64,000 bases of DNA from CAWCDJ01 sp963796675 (GCA_963796675.1 CAWCMS010000013.1:682001-746000), one strand, 5' to 3'; numbered from the stretch's first letter, positions 38,902-48,763 are shown. The notes: generated by a model from the sequence alone, not told the origin. Translations and numbers: made by a program.

Positions 38902-39572
38902 CGCAGGAAGCGTTTCTTCGCCAGGAACGCGAGATTCTGCACGCCGTCGCGCCAGGGATTCAGCTTCTTTTCGCCCAGCCGCGATGAGTAGAGAATCGAA
39001 ATCTCGCCAAACCGGATGCGTTTATTGCGCAAGGCTTCGATCTTGATCTCCTCGGAAAAAGCCATGCCGTCCGACTCCAGCTTCATTTCCTTCAGAATCG
39101 ACCGCCGGAATACCCACATGCCCGACTGCGAATCGCGCACCCAGCGAAAGAACAGCATCGACATCGCGATCGAAAGCACCAGGTTTCCGAACTTGTGCTT
39201 GAAGCTCATGGCGGCGCGATCGCGCACCGGGAAGCGCGAAGCATTCAGGAAATCGACGTCCAGATGGAGGAAAGCTTCGATCAGGTAGGATAGCGCGTCG
39301 ACGGGATAGCTGTGGTCGCCATCGAGCGTGATAATGATATCCCGCGTGGCCACGGCGAAGCCGCGCTTGTAGCTGCGGCCGTAGCCGCGAACTTCTTCCC
39401 GGATCACTTTGGCGCCCAGAGATCTGGCCACGTCCGAGGTGCGGTCGGTCGAGTCATTGTCGACGACGATGATTTCGTCGACGAACTCGGGCATGGCGCG
39501 CAGTACTTTTTCGATGCCCTGCTCCTCGTTCAGGCACGGGATGATGACGGTGATCGATTCGCCCTTATACAT
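38898..39572 (-). CDS. glycosyltransferase family 2, dolichyl-phosphate mannosyltransferase-like
   Basis: 224 residues. SITVIIPCLNEEQGIEKVLR, EIIVVDNDSTDRTSDVARSL and the DxD in DIIITLDGDHSYPVDALSYL match DPM1/ArnC-like GT2 enzymes that load a sugar on a polyprenyl phosphate. SRFPVRDRAAMSFKHKFGN and GEKKLNPWRDGVQN follow. It has no C-terminal membrane helices, so it resembles the soluble DPM1 form. It is first in the run of four GT genes and may make the lipid-linked donor used by the others (inference). Confidence 0.85.
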   Translation of the reverse strand: MYKGESITVIIPCLNEEQGIEKVLRAMPEFVDEIIVVDNDSTDRTSDVARSLGAKVIREEVRGYGRSYKRGFAVATRDIIITLDGDHSYPVDALSYLIEAFLHLDVDFLNASRFPVRDRAAMSFKHKFGNLVLSIAMSMLFFRWVRDSQSGMWVFRRSILKEMKLESDGMAFSEEIKIEALRNKRIRFGEISILYSSRLGEKKLNPWRDGVQNLAFLAKKRFLR

Positions 39573-39613
39573 GGTTTCGACTTTTTGGCCCCGCCGTACG
39601 TCTCGATATTATT

Positions 39614-40189
39614 ATGGTAGCGATGAAGCGCCTCGTCTTTCTTCTTTGCGGTTCGGCCCTGTGGCTTTGCGGGGCCGATCTGGCCGGCGTCAAAACGGTA
39701 TACGTCATGCCGATGGCTCGCGGCCTGGACCAGTACCTGGCCAGCCAGCTCACCTCCGACCATGTTTTCCAGGTCGTCACCGACCCGAAACTGGCCGACG
39801 CCGTTCTGACCGACCGTATCGGACAGGCATTCCAGATCCGCCTGGAGTCGTTTTCGCGGTCCCCCGAGGAGGTCGCGGCGGAAAAGGAACCCAAGGCGGA
39901 TAAGCCGGAAAAGCCGGAAAAGCCGCAAGAGGGAAAGGAACTGGCATCCAGCGGATCGGTCGCCGTCGCGTTCAGCGAGCCCCTGAACAAGCTGGAGAGC
40001 CCGGCCATGAATTCCAGCTTCGGGAGCGGGAAGGGCACGATATTCCTGGTGGAATCGAAATCGCGGCAGGTGGTGTGGTCTACCTTCGACCCTTCGAAAA
40101 GCAATACCGCGCACGACCTGAATCGCACCGCGACGGACATCGTCGGCCGTCTCAAGAAAGACCTGAATCCGAAAACGAAGTCGAAGTAG
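39614..40189 (+). CDS. secreted hypothetical protein
   Basis: 191 residues from ATG 39614 (ATG 39623 possible). Signal peptide MKRLVFLLCGSALWLCGAD. Then VKTVYVMPMARGLDQYLASQ and LTSDHVFQVVTDPKLADAVL, a region like the nucleotide-free domain of LptE/CsgG-type lipoprotein folds. A Lys/Glu/Pro-rich linker follows (KADKPEKPEKPQEG), then beta strands GTIFLVESKSRQVVWSTFDP. I do not recognise a named family. Its 3' end overlaps that of the opposite-strand GT gene by 38 bp. Confidence 0.65.
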   Translation: MVAMKRLVFLLCGSALWLCGADLAGVKTVYVMPMARGLDQYLASQLTSDHVFQVVTDPKLADAVLTDRIGQAFQIRLESFSRSPEEVAAEKEPKADKPEKPEKPQEGKELASSGSVAVAFSEPLNKLESPAMNSSFGSGKGTIFLVESKSRQVVWSTFDPSKSNTAHDLNRTATDIVGRLKKDLNPKTKSK

Positions 40190-42531
40190 TCAGGGGCGTT
40201 CCGCGCCGCTTCTCCCGCACCAGTTCGCCGTATCCGTCCACCAGCTTTCGCGTGATGGCGGCCATATCCCAATTGGCTTCCACTTCGGAGCGTGCGCGCG
40301 CCGCCATGGCGGCTGCTTCCTCGGGGTGTTCGAAGAGAGCGATCACCTTCGCGGCGAAATCGGCGGCATCGTCGGCCAGGCGGCAGAACTTCGCGTCGTC
40401 GCGCGCCAGGCCCTCCGCTCCGACGGTTGTCGACACAACGGGGATGCCGGCGGCGAACGCCTCGAGCAGCTTCACGCGGACTCCGGAGCCGCTCAAGATC
40501 GGGCATACGAACACCGAGTAACGGGATAGCGGTTCTCGTACATCGTCCACGAACCCAAGCAATTCAATGGCCCCTGCGTGATCGGCCCAGGCGTGGGCCG
40601 GCGGCGGGTCGGATCCCGCGATCACGAGGCGCGCGGCCGGCTGCTTCGCCAGGATGTGCGGCATCACCTCGTCGATGAACCACTCCATCGCGACGCGATT
40701 CGGGTCGTGGCGGAAGCTCCCCACGAACACGATGGTGAACGGCTCGCGCCCGCAAGGGCGGAAATCGTAGCGGCTGGTATCGATGCCAGCCCGCAGGCCG
40801 CCCTTGGCGCGGTCGGCGATCTCCGGCAAGTAGGAGAGCAGGTAATCGCGGTTGGCGGCGGTGCAGACCTGCACCTGGTCGAAGCGCGGCAGGACGCCCA
40901 ATTCGTAGCGCAGCGCCTTCAGGTACTCGATGCGCGCGTTCAGCTCGCCCAGCAGTCCGGGGACGTGTCCCAGGCCGCGCGCCACTGACTGGAAGTAGAC
41001 ATCGTGCTCGAACAGCGCGCAGGGAATGCGCCGGAACTCACCGCGGAACTGCGCCATCGGCGTGTATTCGAGCTGCAGCAGGTCGATGCGCTTCAGGTAC
41101 ATCTGGCGGTGGATCAGCCATTCCAGGTCGTCGAAGGCGATCTCGCGTACGGCATAGGGGTCGATCGAGGTGATGCCTTTCGCCTCGCCGCCAGGCCGTA
41201 CCAGCCACTCGGCCGAGGCGCAGAACCCGCGCAGTTCTTCGTTATCCGCGGCCTGGCGCGCGTAGTCCAGAAGTTCGACCACGTGGACCTCCGCCAGCGT
41301 CGCCATTTCGCGCAGCGTCTGGTACATGAAGACGCCGCCGCCGTGGACGGGCGGGCAAATCGGGTAGGGCGAGACGAACAGCACGCGGAGCTTGTCGGGC
41401 GCGGCTTCAAGAGAATCGAAGCGGTCGCGATAGTAGCCGCCGAGCGGGCGGCGGAACGCCTCGGTATCGCTGATGCGCGAAAGGCTCCGCGCGAGACGCC
41501 GCGAGCGCATCGCCTGGGGCAGCTGAAGGAAGGCGTGCCAGACGGCGAGGAAATCAGGCCGCCCGGGAACATCACCGAAGATTACCGCCAGCACCGCGCC
41601 CGACCAGGTGAACGCAAAGTGCGAGAGCAGCCGCCGCCATTCGTGGATGTTTTTCCAACAGAAGAGCAGGAAATTTTTCTGCAGTACGCCCTGGATATAT
41701 TCCGGCGAGAACTTCTTTCCGATGGTGCCGCGATGCTCGTGGAACACGATGCTGCGCGGCTGGTAGAGCACCTTCCATCCGCGCTTCCAGGCCATGTAGC
41801 CGAGGTCGGTGTCTTCGAGATAGAACGGCGCGAGCAAATGGTCGAAGCCGCCGAGTTCGAGAAACTTCTGCCGGTCGAATGCGCACGAGCCACCGCCGCC
41901 GTAGAAGCACGGGAAGAGATCCCGGACGGCGGAATCGTCGCGGTGGCGGACGCGCAGGCCGCCATCCTGCCACCAGCCTTGCGTCAGGCCGGTCTCTTCG
42001 CGAACCTTCTTCGGATCGCTGAAGAAGATCTGGCAGGAGACGGCGAAAACTTCGGGATCGCTGAAGCCTTCGAGCAGCGGGGCGAGAAAGCCCTCGTCCA
42101 CGCGCATGTCGCTATTCAGCAGGACCACGATTTCGTTCCGCGCTTCGCGAAATCCGGCGTTCGATCCGCCGCCGAAGCCCAGATTCCGCGGCAGTGCCAA
42201 GACCTTCACCGATGGGAATGCGGAGCGTACGAATTCGGCGCTGCCATCGGTCGAGCCGTTATCCACGACGATGATCTCGTTCGCGGGGTCGCCCGCCATC
42301 GCGGCGATGACCGAAGGCAGATACTTTTCGAGCAGGTCGCGGCCGTTCCAGTTGGGGATGACGACCGACGCGGCGCGCTCCGGGGGCGCGCTTTGCGCAG
42401 TGCGGGAGCGCCTCGGGAAGAGCTTGCTCCACAGGTCCGTTGCCGCAAATGCCAGCGGCCGTCAACAGCAGCAGCAGCGGCGAGATCAGCAGCAGGGGGA
42501 GCGCCCTGAGAATTCGTTTCAGCAGCGCCAT
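40152..42531 (-). CDS. two-domain glycosyltransferase (GT2 + GT4), one frame break
   Basis: About 793 residues. ATG 42531 gives a basic, membrane-spanning start MALLKRILRALPLLLISPLL. The frame then changes near 42450 and leads to APPERAASVVIPNWNGRDLL. Residues about 55-330 are a GT2 domain (EIIVVDNGSTDGSAEFVR, IVVLLNSDMRVDEG, APFYLEDTDLGYMAWKRGWK). Residues about 370-780 are a GT4-type GT-B domain (RVLFVSPYPICPPVHGGGVF, FTIVFVGSFRHDPNRVAMEW and GSGVRVKLLEAFAAGIPVVS). So one polypeptide may add two sugars. It follows the methyltransferase gene by 1 bp, the third gene of a Wzt-methyltransferase-GT operon. Confidence 0.85.
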
Positions 42532-42532
42532 G

Positions 42533-43747
42533 TTACGCGGGGAGATCGGGCCCCAGCCCGATCTTGCGGCCCAGCTTCACCCACCGCGAGCCGCGCACCA
42601 GGGTGAGCTGTTTTCCTAACTCGGCCACTTCCTGATCGAGCCGTTGCGCCCACTGAGTGCGATCTGCCAGTTCGGTTTCCGTTTGATGCAGAGCTTCGAC
42701 GGCCTTCGCCAGTTCGGCCGTCTGCTTCGCGACCGCGGCGTCGCGTTCCCGCGCCCATTCGGTCTTGGCGCGCACGTCGGCCTCGAGAGCGGCAATGGCC
42801 TGCGTGGCTTTCTCCTGCTCATCGGCCAGTTCGGCCTGCAGGCTCTCCACGCGGGCGCCGCGTTCCGCCAGTTCCTGGGTGAGCTGCCGGGCCCACAAGT
42901 TGCTCTTCTCGAGCGCGGCGTGCAGTTCTGCAAACTGCCCCATCAAGTCGGCATGCTCGGCCAGCGACTTTTCAAGCCAGGCGTTCTTCGTGACCAATTC
43001 GTTTTCGAGGAGCTCGATGTGCCGCTCGCGCTCGCGCAGCACGTTGGCCGCGCGCGGGATGTAGACGAAGGTCGGATTGCCGAGCTGCGGACGGTGCGCG
43101 CACACGGCCAGGAAGAAGTGCGATTCATTGGGCGCCGGATCGCCTGCATCCACCCGCACTTCCACGGTATTGCCGCGCTCATAGGGTTGGAACGAAACGC
43201 CCTCCACGTGATTTTCGAGGAACATGGAGACGTGGGGAAAGACGTCCGTCAGTGCGTCGGTGAACTCTTTGAACTCGAATTCGTGAACGTGGAAAGGGTT
43301 GGCGCCGTCGTGCCCGCGCGATTCCGTGTAGTAGAGCTTGTTCGGCGTGGAGACGATGAACTGCCCGGTGGATGAGAGAACGCGCCGCGCTTCCAAAAGA
43401 AAATCGCTCCATTGCTCCAGATGCTCGATGACTTCGAAGGCCACCACCAGGTCGAAGCCGGCATCGGCATGCGGCAGGCTGGTGACCGAGCCCTCTTCGA
43501 AGGAGAGATTGGGCAGGCGGTAGTTGGCGCGCGCGAATTCGATCGCATCGGCCGCGCGGTCCACTCCCACCACGCTCAGCGCCGAGTGCGCCAGTTCGGC
43601 GGACCCGTAGCCCGCGCCGCAGCCGGCATCCAGCACGCGCTTGCCGCGAGCCAGGCGAGCCGCGAACGTGTAGCGCGCCAGATGCTCGTTGAGCAGGTCG
43701 ACATCCACCAGGCCGGGGATGACCCGCTCGCCCGTGAATTCAGCCAA
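42533..43747 (-). CDS. SAM-dependent methyltransferase with long C-terminal coiled coil
   Basis: 404 residues. TTG 43747 gives MAEFTGERVIPG, the usual start of this family, and overlaps the ABC gene's stop. Residues about 30-190: class I SAM fold with KRVLDAGCGAGYGSAELAHS, FEEGSVTSLPHADAGFDLVV and AFEVIEHLEQWSDFLLEARR. Residues about 225-385 are a continuous coiled coil of Glu/Ala/Leu heptads (LLENELVTKNAWLEKSLAEH; LQAELADEQEKATQAIAALE). This mirrors WbdD-type chain terminators, where a methyltransferase joined to a coiled coil acts as a molecular ruler for O-antigen length. The adjacent Wzt-like ATPase supports that, but no kinase domain is present. Confidence 0.85.
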   Translation of the reverse strand: MAEFTGERVIPGLVDVDLLNEHLARYTFAARLARGKRVLDAGCGAGYGSAELAHSALSVVGVDRAADAIEFARANYRLPNLSFEEGSVTSLPHADAGFDLVVAFEVIEHLEQWSDFLLEARRVLSSTGQFIVSTPNKLYYTESRGHDGANPFHVHEFEFKEFTDALTDVFPHVSMFLENHVEGVSFQPYERGNTVEVRVDAGDPAPNESHFFLAVCAHRPQLGNPTFVYIPRAANVLRERERHIELLENELVTKNAWLEKSLAEHADLMGQFAELHAALEKSNLWARQLTQELAERGARVESLQAELADEQEKATQAIAALEADVRAKTEWARERDAAVAKQTAELAKAVEALHQTETELADRTQWAQRLDQEVAELGKQLTLVRGSRWVKLGRKIGLGPDLPA

Positions 43748-45065
43748 GCCGTTTCTCCAACCGCGGGGCGGCCGCTGCCCGCTCGCCGCAGATCGTCGCA
43801 TTCACTTCCACACGGCACGGCAGGTGCATATATCCGTAGACCTCCTGTTCCGACCGCGACATCTGCATCGCCAGCGCGTTGTCAATCCAGTCGCACATGC
43901 TGTAGCTCGCGAGCGTGCCGTCGGCAATCGCGGGCGAAAAAGAGAACGACGCGGGATAGAGCTCCGGCATTTCCACATGGAAGTCGACCGTGTAAACGTC
44001 GCCGGCCTGCATGGGTGGAAGCTCGTAGTTCTCTCGCGCCGTATTGGTTCCCGAGAAGTCGACGCCCAATTGATTGCGCAGCATGAACCCCACCATGGGA
44101 ACCGCGACCGCCGCCTTGGCACGCACGCTGATGCGCACCACGATGCGGGAAAGCGGATCGAGCAGGTGCAGAGGCCGTCCTGCTTCGTCGAACACCGCGA
44201 TGCCGATGACTTCCGCGCGGCCGTCGCCATGCCGATGGTCGATGTTGGGAATGGTCTCGACGACTTCGGGCGCGCATACGGCGGCTGCGGCAGGGCGCGT
44301 CTCTTCCGCGGCTTTGTGCTGCCGGTACGTCGAATCCTTCTCCGTCATTGCAGCCAGGTAGCGAGAGATGATTTTGTCCGGCGCTCCGATGTCCACCAGC
44401 CGTCCGTGATCGAGCCAGAGCGCGCGATCGCCGATGGCTTTCACATCCGCCACCGCGTGTGAGACGAACAGAATCGTCACGCCGCGTGACCGCAACTCGT
44501 GTACCTTGCGCATGCAGCGCTGGCGAAAGTAGATGTCGCCGACGGCCAAGGCTTCGTCCACAAGAAGGATTTCGGGATCCACATTGATCGCGACGGCAAA
44601 GGCGAGCCGCACCACCATGCCGCTCGAGTAGGTCTTGACGGGCCGGTTGATGAAGTCGCCGATCTCCGCGAAGGCTTCGATATCGTGGTAGCGCGCGTCG
44701 ATCTGCCGGGTGGTCAGACCCATGATGGAACCGTTGAGATACACGTTGTCGCGGCCGGAAAATTCGGGATTGAAGCCAGCGCCCAATTCGAGCAGCGCCG
44801 AAACCCGGCCGCCGATCTCCACAGTGCCGGAGCTCGGTGTCAGGATCCCGGCCACAAGCTGCAGCAGCGTGCTCTTGCCGGAGCCGTTTTCACCGACGAT
44901 ACAGAACGTCTCGCCCCGCTTGACGTCGAAACTCAGCTCGTGAAGCGCCCAAAAATCGCGATGCCGCTTCAGACGGTTCAGGCACAGCAGTTCTTTAAAC
45001 CGGTCGCCCGGCTTGTCGTAGATGGCGTAACTCTTGGAGACCCCTTGAAACTCAACGGCTTTCAC
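43740..45065 (-). CDS. polysaccharide ABC exporter ATPase, Wzt-like with C-terminal carbohydrate-binding domain
   Basis: 441 residues. N-terminal ATPase (1-245): Walker A VGENGSGKSTLLQLVAG, signature TYSSGMVVRLAFAVAINVDP, Walker B ILLVDEALAVGD and H-loop LFVSHAVADV. The residues KSYAIYDKPGDRFKELLCLN are typical of the RfbB/Wzt/TagH group. Residues about 285-430 are a beta-sandwich Wzt_C-like domain (AEVIGIAVFDEAGRPLHLLD; GVDFSGTNTARENYELPPMQ) that recognises the terminal modification of the polymer. The usual permease partner (Wzm) is not in the window upstream or downstream. Confidence 0.92.
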   Translation of the reverse strand: MKAVEFQGVSKSYAIYDKPGDRFKELLCLNRLKRHRDFWALHELSFDVKRGETFCIVGENGSGKSTLLQLVAGILTPSSGTVEIGGRVSALLELGAGFNPEFSGRDNVYLNGSIMGLTTRQIDARYHDIEAFAEIGDFINRPVKTYSSGMVVRLAFAVAINVDPEILLVDEALAVGDIYFRQRCMRKVHELRSRGVTILFVSHAVADVKAIGDRALWLDHGRLVDIGAPDKIISRYLAAMTEKDSTYRQHKAAEETRPAAAAVCAPEVVETIPNIDHRHGDGRAEVIGIAVFDEAGRPLHLLDPLSRIVVRISVRAKAAVAVPMVGFMLRNQLGVDFSGTNTARENYELPPMQAGDVYTVDFHVEMPELYPASFSFSPAIADGTLASYSMCDWIDNALAMQMSRSEQEVYGYMHLPCRVEVNATICGERAAAAPRLEKRLG

Positions 45066-45505
45066 GATTTGTGGAAAGACCAGTTTAGCGGAAGTCGATT
45101 GCGGAGTGCGAAGTGCTTAATATCACAAAAGGCGGCCGCCAGCCCCTCCTGTAAAACTCGGTCACGAGCCGGAACGACAGCGGTGGTAAAACCGCGGCGC
45201 CAAACGATAAAATCCGCGGCGCGTCAGGACTCGCAACTGTTCAGCCGAGGAAACCGGAAGCCGCCCTTGTCGTGGCTTGGTTCTATGCACTTCCTCCTTG
45301 AAGTGAATTCCCCCGCCCATCGGGGGATCTTATTGTTAAGACCCTGACAAAAAGGTCTGGAAAACGGCAACCAACCGTTTCCAATCACAATATGCGCCCA
45401 CCGCCCCAGGATGTCAATAGGAGGCATTCCTGGTTTCACTCTCTTACTTACTGATTGGATGCCGGTCTTTCCACGGTGCCTTAGGACATGCTAGGTTTCT
45501 AGTCG
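45066..45505. other. 440-bp intergenic region
   Basis: Between the divergent Wzt-like gene and the FRG-domain gene. I see no supported gene. A short hairpin (CCCCCG, 5-base loop, CGGGGG) lies at 45310-45326, followed by a T-rich but imperfect tail. It must hold the promoters for both flanking genes, but I cannot place a confident -35/-10 pair. Confidence 0.6.
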
Positions 45506-46324
45506 ATGGCAGCACGCAAACAAGGGCGGCGGCACCCCTATCCGGTGTTCCGGATTCAGTCCTGGGAAGCGTTCCTCGAGAAGATTACGCAGCCTCCGTA
45601 TTCGCACTGGGCATTTCGCGGCGAGCGCGACGAGCGCTGGCCGCTCTACAGCTCGCTCTCGCGATACATGATGGCCTTTGGCGTCGCGCCCGAGGCGTGG
45701 CCGGAGCAGGAGATGCGGATCCTGCGCATCTTCAAACGCAAGGCGCACCAGTTCCTCAACCAGCCGCCCGCCTTCGACGACGACTTCCAGTGGATGGCGC
45801 TGATGCAGCACCACGGCGCGCCCACGCGGCTGATCGACTTCACGTGGTCACCCTACGTGGCGGCATTTTTCGGGCTGGAGCGGACGGTGGAAGACGGCGT
45901 CGTCTGGGCGATGAATCCGGCGCGGATCGACAGCAGCCGCGCGCCCAAGCCGGCACGCATGGACCCGCGGCCGCCCGGCAATTTTGAGCGCCATTACATT
46001 CACGCACACCAGCGCTTCATCTGGATGGGTGAGCCGCAGACGATGAACCGGCGGTTGATCGCACAGTCGGGCACGTTTGCCGTGCCGGGCGTCCTGGATA
46101 TGCCGATCGAGCGGATCCTGAAAGATGCCGACCAGCAAAACATTCTCGCGAAATTCGTGCTGACGAAGCGCGTGCGGGAGGTGGGGATGCGGGAACTGTA
46201 TCGCATGAATATTACTTACGCGACGCTGTTTCCCGATCTCGACGGACTGGCGAAGTCGATGGGGTACGAACTGGAATTTCACTGGGGGTACAATCCGAGG
46301 ACGATGGAGCGTTACCAGTGCTGA
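45506..46324 (+). CDS. FRG-domain protein
   Basis: 272 residues. The FRG domain is named for its F-R-G motif. Here YSHWAFRGERDERWPLYSSL gives the motif, and the second conserved block is MALMQHHGAPTRLIDFTWSP with YVAAFFGLER. The C-terminal part (ILAKFVLTKRVREVGMRELY, NITYATLFPDLDGLAKSMGY) matches the family end. Biochemical function is not established for the family. The gene overlaps the ADOP permease start by 7 bp, so it is probably translated together with it. Confidence 0.87.
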   Translation: MAARKQGRRHPYPVFRIQSWEAFLEKITQPPYSHWAFRGERDERWPLYSSLSRYMMAFGVAPEAWPEQEMRILRIFKRKAHQFLNQPPAFDDDFQWMALMQHHGAPTRLIDFTWSPYVAAFFGLERTVEDGVVWAMNPARIDSSRAPKPARMDPRPPGNFERHYIHAHQRFIWMGEPQTMNRRLIAQSGTFAVPGVLDMPIERILKDADQQNILAKFVLTKRVREVGMRELYRMNITYATLFPDLDGLAKSMGYELEFHWGYNPRTMERYQC

Positions 46325-48696
46325 AGTATGCGGTGAATACGCTACGGCGGAGTCCTGGCTACGCGGCGATGTGCGTGGCGGTGCTGGCGCTGGGAATTGG
46401 TGCGAATGCCGCGATCTTCAGCGTCCTGGACGGCGTGATTCTGCGGGCGCTCCCGTATCGCGATGCGGCGAGGCTCGTGTTTGTGTGGGAGCGCTTCCCC
46501 GCTATGCCGCCGCCGATCGGGCCGCGAATGCGTGTGGCGTTCCGCAACTACGGGGCGTGGAAGCGCGAGAATACGGTGTTCGCGGAGATGGCGGCGTTTC
46601 GCGGGGACCAACAGAACGAAACCGGCCTCGATCATCCCCGATCGGTCTGGGTGGCGCAGACAGCGGCGAATCTCTTCCCGATGCTGGGCGTAGCGCCGCG
46701 GCTGGGGCGGCTCTTCAGCGCGAATGAGGCGCACACCGCACTGCTCAGCGACAGCTATTTTGAAAGCCGCTTCCATCGCGATCCGGGAGCGATCGGGCGA
46801 ACGGTCTCGCTCGAGGGCACCGCGTATACCGTGGTGGGCGTTCTGCCCGCGCGGTTCCATCTGCCTTCCACTTATGAAGGATCGGACCAGCTCAAGCCGG
46901 ACGTCTGGGTTCCGCCGGCGCGCGGCAACGACGCTGATCGCAATTGGTTCGTGGTGGCGCGGCTTAAGCCGGAGGTCACACTGGCGCGCGCTCGCGCGGA
47001 AATGGACGTGCTGGCGAAGCGGTTGGCCGCGGCCGATCCCAAGTTGAACGAAGGGTTTCTGGCGAGCGTATTTCCCTTCGCTACCGAAGACTCCGACCCC
47101 AAAGTGCATCGCGCGGTGTACGTGCTGATGGCGGCGGTGGCCTTCCTGTTGCTGATTGCCTGCGCCAACCTGGCGAACCTGACGCTGGCGCGCGCCACGG
47201 GGCGGTCGCGCGAGATCGCGGTGCGGCTGGCGCTCGGTGCGACGCGCCTGCGGATCGTGTCGCAACTGGTGACGGAATCGTTCGTGGTGGCGGCAGCGGG
47301 CGCGGCCGTAGGGCTCGCGCTGGCCAACTGGTGTGTGAAGCTGATGCTGGCGTTGAAGCCCGAGGATATCCAGCGGCCGGAACTGATCGGGATCGATTTT
47401 CGCGCCTTCGCCTTCACGGCGCTTGCGGCAGCCGCGACCACGCTGCTGTTCGGACTGGCTCCGGCGCTGGCGGCCTCCCGGCAGGACTTGAACAGCGCCC
47501 TCAAAGCGGGCGGCGGATGGGGTGGATCGGCGGCGCGGTCGCGCAGCCGCCAGTTCCTGATCGCGGTGGAGACGGCGCTGGCACTCATGCTCCTGGTGGG
47601 CGCCGGACTGATGATCCGCAGCTTCCACGCGCTGCTGGCGGTGGGCCTCGGGTTCCAAACCGACCGGGTGACGATTGCGGATATCGACCTGCCGCCGGCG
47701 CGCTACTCCGATGCAGCCGCGCGGGCACGCTTCTTCCGCGAATTGCTCGACCGCACGGCCGCGGCTCCGGGAATTCGTGCGGTAGGGGTTGTGGATGCCA
47801 TGCCGCTGCATCGCGTGCAGATGGCGAACTTCTATATCGCCGGGAGGCCGGACCCACCGGCGTCCGAATGGCCGATATCCGATATGGCGAAGGCTAGCCC
47901 GCAGTACTTCCAGATAATCGGGCTGCGGCTCGAGGCCGGACGCTGGTTGACCGAGGCGGACCTGGGGAAGCCTGTGGCGCTCGTGAATCACACCTTCGCC
48001 CGGCAATTTTTCACGGGCCGGAATCCGGTGGGAGAGCATCTGATCGACGCCGGGAAGAAGACATCGACCGAGATCGTCGGGGTAGTCTCCGATTACCGCG
48101 CGATGGGGGTAGAGAACGGCACGCGAGCCACCATCTTCTGGCCCGATTTGGGAGTCCAGAGCGCCAGCCTGGTGGTCCGCTCGGCGGCGAGCGATGCCGC
48201 GCTCACGGACCTGCTGCGGAAGGTGGTGTGGTCGGTCGATCGCAGCTTGCCGGCGGTGGCCGTCGCGCCAATGCAGCATTACGTGGACGAATGGCTGTCG
48301 CAGCGGCGGTTCAATACGCTCCTGCTCGAGATCTTCGCCGGGCTGGCGCTAGTCCTGGCCGCGCTGGGGATCTACGGGGTGCTGGCGAATCTTGTGGCGT
48401 CGCGTACGCGCGAGATCGGCATCCGCATGGCGATCGGCGCGACGCCGCGTGAGATCGGCGCCATGGTGCTGCGGCAGGCGATGGTGCCGGTGAGTATGGG
48501 AGCGGCCTGCGGGCTCGCCGGCAGTCTGCTGCTCGGCAAGTTTCTGCAGGCGCTGCTATTCGGTGTGAAGCCGCAGGACGCGACGACGCTCGCTCTGGCG
48601 ACGGCCCTGATCCTCGCGATGGCTCCAGCCGCCATCTACATACCCTTGCGGCGCGCGACGCGAATCGACTGCACCATCGCGCTCAGAGAAGAGTAG
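46318..48696 (+). CDS. MacB-like orphan ABC permease (ADOP type)
   Basis: 792 residues, full frame. It starts MLKYAVNTLRRSPGYAAMCV then ALGIGANAAIFSVLDGVILR, the MacB/FtsX N-terminus. Periplasmic core: VWVAQTAANLFPMLGVAPRL, GTAYTVVGVLPARFHLPS. First FtsX block: LLLIACANLANLTLARATGR and SREIAVRLALGATRLR. Last block: LAALGIYGVLANLVASRTRE and IGIRMAIGATPREIGAM. No ATPase gene is adjacent. Compared with the copy at 16925-19322 it has the same duplicated membrane arrangement. The GTG at 46318 sits inside the FRG gene end. Confidence 0.9.
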   Translation: MLKYAVNTLRRSPGYAAMCVAVLALGIGANAAIFSVLDGVILRALPYRDAARLVFVWERFPAMPPPIGPRMRVAFRNYGAWKRENTVFAEMAAFRGDQQNETGLDHPRSVWVAQTAANLFPMLGVAPRLGRLFSANEAHTALLSDSYFESRFHRDPGAIGRTVSLEGTAYTVVGVLPARFHLPSTYEGSDQLKPDVWVPPARGNDADRNWFVVARLKPEVTLARARAEMDVLAKRLAAADPKLNEGFLASVFPFATEDSDPKVHRAVYVLMAAVAFLLLIACANLANLTLARATGRSREIAVRLALGATRLRIVSQLVTESFVVAAAGAAVGLALANWCVKLMLALKPEDIQRPELIGIDFRAFAFTALAAAATTLLFGLAPALAASRQDLNSALKAGGGWGGSAARSRSRQFLIAVETALALMLLVGAGLMIRSFHALLAVGLGFQTDRVTIADIDLPPARYSDAAARARFFRELLDRTAAAPGIRAVGVVDAMPLHRVQMANFYIAGRPDPPASEWPISDMAKASPQYFQIIGLRLEAGRWLTEADLGKPVALVNHTFARQFFTGRNPVGEHLIDAGKKTSTEIVGVVSDYRAMGVENGTRATIFWPDLGVQSASLVVRSAASDAALTDLLRKVVWSVDRSLPAVAVAPMQHYVDEWLSQRRFNTLLLEIFAGLALVLAALGIYGVLANLVASRTREIGIRMAIGATPREIGAMVLRQAMVPVSMGAACGLAGSLLLGKFLQALLFGVKPQDATTLALATALILAMAPAAIYIPLRRATRIDCTIALREE

Positions 48697-48737
48697 GATA
48701 GGCCTCCTGGCCTGTCCCAGGCGCGCGCCAGCGCGCC
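48696..48737. repeat. tandem pair of hairpins with 4-base loops
   Basis: GGATAGGCC, loop TCCT, GGCCTGTCC (9-bp stem with one G-T pair, 48696-48717) followed two bases later by GGCGCGC, loop GCCA, GCGCGCC (7-bp perfect stem, 48720-48737). It starts at the last base of the ADOP stop codon. It shares the short-stem, 4-base-loop, tandem layout of the array at 640-717 but not its sequence. Confidence 0.7.
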
Positions 48738-48763
48738 CGATCAACGTTTGCGAAAGGACTACC

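Noticed and set aside
45066..45505. A small RNA or tRNA gene in the 440-bp gap.
   Set aside because: No cloverleaf or conserved RNA motif could be recognised. The one hairpin is short with a weak tail.
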